NCBI GenBank assembly: GCA_934661105.1
Contig: CAKUIV010000004.1
Location: 1 to 38,575, forward strand
DNA: 38,575 nucleotides
Direction of reading: 5' to 3'
Origin: an uncultured Ellagibacter sp.
GTDB lineage: Bacteria > Actinomycetota > Coriobacteriia > Coriobacteriales > Eggerthellaceae
Shown here: positions 35,901 through 38,575 of the stretch, piece after piece
Position numbering within the stretch: the stretch's first letter is position 1
How the letters are laid out: each line of letters starts with the position of its first letter
Notes under the pieces: generated by a model
Databases searched by the model: none
The model's input: only the letters and a program-made list of their open reading frames with translations
Told to the model about the DNA's origin: nothing
Position numbers and translations under genes: made by a program

Positions 35901-37152
35901 GGTGGAAACAAGTCAGATGGTGAAGCTGACGCAATCGCTGCTCGCGGCGAAATATCCCGATACGAAGGTCACGCCGGTGAAAGCAAGCATGTCGCACAAT
36001 CTGCGTGAGGCAGCTGGTTTTGTGAAGTGCCGTGAGGCGAACGACTTCCATCATGCACACGATGCGTTTTTGGCGTGCCGGGTCGGGCTTTTCATTCGGA
36101 AATGGTATCCGGACATGTACGACCAGCCGATTCGCTATACGCGTGCGATGCGCAAGTACGTGCAGGAGCAGGCGGAGGAATTCAAGAAGACGCACCATGC
36201 GCCGGGCACGAGCGGTTTCGTGGTCGGGCGCTTCATGAGTTCGTTCGTCGATACCGATACGGGCGAGCTGTGGGAAGGCACCGAAGAGGTCGAAGGCATC
36301 CGCCGCGCGCTGAACTATCGCCAGTGCCATATCACGCGCATGCCGATGGAGGACTCGGGCGCGTTCTGGAATGCGACGATCTACTCGCCGCGTGATCCGA
36401 AGATGGGTCCAAAGTTGGCTTTGTCGTTGAAGGGCGATCTTGACCCGAAAACATATGGTGGCTATTCAAGCCAACAGTTTGCGTATTTCTTCATTTACGA
36501 AGCGCGCGACAAAAAGGGGCGCCCCGCGTTTCGCTTCTCGCAGGTTCCCGTGTGGCTGGCGTCGCGTATCGCGAATGAAGACGGTGCACTGGAGCAGTAT
36601 GCGCGTGAACAGGCCGAAAGCGAGAAGCTCGAGTTTGTGCGTGTCCAGCGTGCGAAGGTTCTGAAGAAGCAGTTGATTGAGATTGATGGAGACGAACTGA
36701 TTATTACTGGGGCCGAGGAAGTAAGAAATGCGAGGCAGTATGCATTTAATTCCAGCGAAATTTCTCTTTTGAAGACCGCGTCTGCAAAAGATGATAAGAA
36801 TGAGTTTAACACAAACACTCTGTCCGATAGCTACGATGTTCTATTCACGACGATGGTGAAGCGGGGCAATTTAGTAGCAAAAGGCCTGATGAAGAAGCTG
36901 GTTCTTAGCGATCGAATTACCCGATTTAAGGGGCTTGATTGTCCGGAGAAGGAGTCTCTTGTTTTGCAGCTCGCCGCTATTGTTAATGCGTCAAATAGGC
37001 AAATCGATCTATCTAAAATCGGAGGGGCAAAGACTGCGGGACAGTACAAAGTTACTTTTAACAAAGTCCTCAACGACCCCAACACGGATTTCTACATCAT
37101 CGACCAGTCGGTGACGGGTATGTTCGAGCGGAGGACGCGCGTTGGCCTTTAG
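32989..37152 (+). CDS. cas9: CRISPR-associated endonuclease Cas9 (type II-A)
   Basis: The RNA-guided DNA nuclease, 1387 residues, near the SpyCas9 size class. RuvC-I is YSVGLDMGTGSVGWAV with D15, followed by the Arg-rich bridge helix (residues ~56-76). RuvC-II is FVEVTR with E809. The HNH domain has EVDHIIPRAY with H892, and RuvC-III has FHHAHD with H1024 and D1025. All catalytic residues are intact. I start at the GTG at 32989, 8 nt after AAAGGG; an ATG at 32926 would add 21 residues. From about 36660 to 37070 (residues ~1224-1361, in the PAM-interacting domain) the DNA is much AT-richer than the rest. The gene overlaps cas1 by 11 nt. Confidence 0.97.
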   Translation: MNLRNFKGDYSVGLDMGTGSVGWAVTDEDGQLLHFKKQPTWGSRLFDSAQTAAEARTPRGQRRRYVRRRWRLDLLQSLLQEEIERVDSDFFLRLRQSRLVKDDSNKTTSNYRWPLFNDSDFTEVDYYNKFPTIYHLRKWLMETDEKADIRLVYLALHNIVKHRGNFLREDQKNPSSKNANPDKAVEELCRALKEWTEGQEGECGTLNGNEIVAALTAKGMRPSERAAELVDLLPVSFGDGDKTADKKLKKALANAMVGLKVEFKDVFGDFASEGTKISLTDDEAPEALLEACPDEGKELFEALQKVHSAYVLQGLLSYAPGESISANMIAKYDQYARDLKTLKALVRECRPDSYDEFFRGALYEDGSGYDMFASKGYTRYNLGKISYDDFAKEVKKLFAGTNAESDERYDAMMDAFDDQRFLRRLKTSDNGSICYQLHLEEMEAIVDNQGRFYPSLAAEKEKLLSLVKFRIPYYVGPLTQRNARLDAHDKPRFAWSERKPGTEGIAITPWNWESVIDKSLSAEKFITRMTGVCTYLQGEDVLPKCSLLYEEFCVLNELNGMRWTSDGDDERRFDAEQRAGMMRDLFRKTRTVSNKKIADWLVQNGYAHSPKVSGGQNETGLESKLSSYIFFAKDVFGTGEVADADVPMVEEIIQWNTLFEDRSILKEKLQEKYGDAGEGRLNAEQIKKICKKRFAGWGRLSERFLTGLKVDTQLGEKSIMDVLREGDPNADARRGRTMVLMEVLHDDDLGFQEKIDAFNRAYFAEAGSALGVNDLPGSPAIRRSLNQAIRIVDEIAHIAGHAPANVFVEVTRDDEMGKKGRRTSRRYDQLKEALAAFKKDDPQIWKEIQATNPADLDERLTLYFMQRGKCLYSGRPINIDQLSNAGLYEVDHIIPRAYIKDDSLENKALVLRECNQRKTDSLLLDEGIRRNMAGYWRSLHDAKLIGDKKFNNLMRSSIGENAMRGFIARQLVETSQMVKLTQSLLAAKYPDTKVTPVKASMSHNLREAAGFVKCREANDFHHAHDAFLACRVGLFIRKWYPDMYDQPIRYTRAMRKYVQEQAEEFKKTHHAPGTSGFVVGRFMSSFVDTDTGELWEGTEEVEGIRRALNYRQCHITRMPMEDSGAFWNATIYSPRDPKMGPKLALSLKGDLDPKTYGGYSSQQFAYFFIYEARDKKGRPAFRFSQVPVWLASRIANEDGALEQYAREQAESEKLEFVRVQRAKVLKKQLIEIDGDELIITGAEEVRNARQYAFNSSEISLLKTASAKDDKNEFNTNTLSDSYDVLFTTMVKRGNLVAKGLMKKLVLSDRITRFKGLDCPEKESLVLQLAAIVNASNRQIDLSKIGGAKTAGQYKVTFNKVLNDPNTDFYIIDQSVTGMFERRTRVGL

Positions 37153-38020
37153 AAATATCGTCATCGCAAGCCCCTGCAAGCTTTCCTATAAGGGAGGCTA
37201 TCTGGTGGTGCGCAAGGAAGACGATACGACGAAGGTTCATCTATCAGAGATAACGTCCATCGTGTTGCAAACGAACCAGGTCTACATCAGTGCATACCTG
37301 CTTTCGGAACTTGCGAAGGAAAAGATATCGTTTGTAGTGGCCGATGAAAAGTGCAATCCTATCGGCCACTACTTGCCGTTGTACGGCTCGCATAACACGA
37401 GCAAGCGAATCAGCGAGCAGCTCGAATGGGGAGAGCCTATCAAGAAGCGCGTGTGGCAGCGCGTCGTGAAGGACAAGATCGCTCATCAAAGCAGGGTACT
37501 CAGCGCGCGGGCGTGCGAGGCGGAAGGTGCCATGCTTGCGCAACTGGTTCCCGAAGTGCGGTCGGGCGACACGACGAACCGGGAAGCTCATGCAGCGCGT
37601 GTCTATTTTCAGGTGCTGTTCGGTCAGGGCTTCTCGCGCGACGACGACACGCCGATCAACGCGGCGCTCAATTACGGGTACGGCATTCTTCTTTCCGCGG
37701 TCAACCGTGAAATCGTTGCGCGTGGGTATCTTACCCAATGCGGCATCTGCCATCGCAATGAGTTCAATCAGTTCAATTTAAGCTGCGATTTCATGGAACC
37801 CTTCCGTCCTATCGTCGACAGGCTCGTGTTCGACAATGTCGACGGCGAATTCGGGAAACAGGAAAAATACCTGCTCATCGATATGCTCAATCAATCGATT
37901 CCCTACCGGGCCGGCAGGTATCGTGTGGGCTCGGTGATCGGGCTGTACGTGCAGGACTGTCTCTGCGCGCTGAACAAGCGTTTGTCGGTCGATGAAATCG
38001 AAGCGTTCGACGTGCTATGA
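37142..38020 (+). CDS. cas1: CRISPR integrase Cas1
   Basis: The integrase that inserts new spacers, 292 residues. It begins MAFRNIVIASPCKLSYKGGY, normal for type II-A Cas1. The metal-binding Glu is expected in REAHAARVYFQVLFG, the His in PFRPIVDRLVF with its preceding region, and an acidic residue nearby. The start is a TTG at 37142, preceded by GGAGG at 6 nt and overlapping the cas9 stop region. The stop overlaps the cas2 start as ATGA. Confidence 0.95.
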   Translation: MAFRNIVIASPCKLSYKGGYLVVRKEDDTTKVHLSEITSIVLQTNQVYISAYLLSELAKEKISFVVADEKCNPIGHYLPLYGSHNTSKRISEQLEWGEPIKKRVWQRVVKDKIAHQSRVLSARACEAEGAMLAQLVPEVRSGDTTNREAHAARVYFQVLFGQGFSRDDDTPINAALNYGYGILLSAVNREIVARGYLTQCGICHRNEFNQFNLSCDFMEPFRPIVDRLVFDNVDGEFGKQEKYLLIDMLNQSIPYRAGRYRVGSVIGLYVQDCLCALNKRLSVDEIEAFDVL

Positions 38021-38352
38021 ATGAGAAGGCGAGGGTTCGGTATATGCGACTTATGCTGTTCTTCGACCTGCCGGTCGCCACGGCGAAGCAACGGAAAGAC
38101 TATCGCCTGTTCAGGAAGTTTCTGCTGAAGGACGGGTTCCTTCCCTTGCAAGAATCGGTGTATGCGAAGCTTGTCGTGAACGATGCGGCGGCGGGAAGCG
38201 CCATCTCGCGCGTTCGGAAGCATCGGCCGCCTGCGGGTTTGGTGCAGATTCTTAAAGTGACTGAAAGCCAGTTCGCGACCATGGAATACGTCACGGGCGA
38301 CCGACCGGAATACGACGAGGTCGACACCATGGAAGAGCTCTTGATTCTATGA
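38017..38352 (+). CDS. cas2: CRISPR adaptation protein Cas2
   Basis: Cas2 forms the adaptation complex with Cas1. The 111 residues contain the ferredoxin-like strand YMRLMLFFDLPV with the conserved Asp, then YRLFRKFLLKDGFLPLQESV. A slightly later Met (at 38044) is an alternative start, but the ATGA overlap with cas1 favours 38017. It overlaps the next gene as ATGA too. Confidence 0.95.
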   Translation: MNEKARVRYMRLMLFFDLPVATAKQRKDYRLFRKFLLKDGFLPLQESVYAKLVVNDAAAGSAISRVRKHRPPAGLVQILKVTESQFATMEYVTGDRPEYDEVDTMEELLIL

Positions 38353-38575
38353 AAATCGTGCTGACGGGGCTGGAGAATCCCATCGATATTGCGCCGGGGT
38401 TCGCAACGACGTTGCAAGTGGAAAACGAGGCGCTGTTTGCAAGGATTGCGCGTTCGCTCGTTTCACTTCAGGGGCGGGAAGCGGTCGAGCCGTTTACGCT
38501 CTGGGAAGGCGATGCCGAAGCGAAGCCGTCGTCTGCGCTGCTCGCTGTGCCCGATGCGCTGAATCTACCGTGGGA
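38349..38575 (+). CDS. csn2: Csn2 adaptation protein, N-terminal part
   Basis: The first 75 codons of a gene cut by the window end. The protein begins MKIVLTGLENPIDIAPGF and continues with VENEALFARIARSLVSL, then ALLAVPDALNLPW. This fits the N-terminal part of Csn2, the DNA-end-binding ring protein found only in type II-A systems. Position after cas2 and the ATGA overlap agree. Csn2 is weakly conserved, so the call rests partly on context. The rest of the gene and presumably the repeat array lie downstream. Confidence 0.82.
   Translation, partial: MKIVLTGLENPIDIAPGFATTLQVENEALFARIARSLVSLQGREAVEPFTLWEGDAEAKPSSALLAVPDALNLPW

Noticed and set aside
32748..38575. CRISPR repeat-spacer array
   Set aside because: No regularly spaced repeats are present in the window; the array is probably after csn2 or elsewhere.

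Overview
The window is high-GC DNA from an anaerobic, respiring actinobacterium. The best fit is Coriobacteriia, family Eggerthellaceae. The reasons are a membrane-bound LuxR-type regulator next to a molybdopterin reductase operon, TorD chaperones, B. subtilis-type LexA and T-box signals, and compact operons with ATGA overlaps. The genus cannot be fixed from sequence alone.

Layout. 0-3.2 kb: an AAA/DUF4143 ATPase behind a palindromic direct repeat, then rpsA with its terminator. 3.2-11.3 kb: a respiratory module on the minus strand. It holds a Tat-exported molybdopterin reductase of tetrathionate/arsenate reductase type, a four-cluster Fe-S subunit, an NrfD-like membrane subunit and a TorD chaperone. 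A second TorD is convergent and a LuxR regulator with many membrane helices is divergent. The catalytic subunit looks split in two, but the break is a single in-frame UGA exactly where the family has its Mo-ligating Cys. A bacterial SECIS-like hairpin starts 11 nt after it, so I annotate one selenoprotein of 1034 residues. 11.4-19.4 kb: housekeeping and repair genes coaE, uvrB (behind a LexA box), a GntR/ABC-2 transporter operon, dtd and recN. 19.4-25 kb: a polysaccharide deacetylase, then a T-box leader with a UGG (Trp) specifier in front of a four-gene ECF transporter, which predicts tryptophan as substrate.

25-28 kb: small redox genes (FMN split-barrel, OsmC, ABM-like, HxlR regulator) and a zinc macrodomain ADP-ribosylhydrolase. 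28.2-32.7 kb: an unusual cluster of an ArsM-like methyltransferase, a CobW-like GTPase, and a protein fusing an ArsM-like methyltransferase to an ArsS-like radical SAM enzyme. This is probably an organo-metalloid biosynthesis pathway. 32.8-38.6 kb: a type II-A CRISPR-Cas locus with putative tracrRNA, cas9, cas1, cas2 and the start of csn2, cut by the window end. The array is outside. The 3' part of cas9, coding part of the PAM-interacting domain, is clearly AT-richer than the rest.

Four intergenic sites carry long imperfect palindromes of 111-183 bp with an inner hairpin. Two, possibly three, are related in sequence and look like small mobile or REP-like elements at gene 3' ends.
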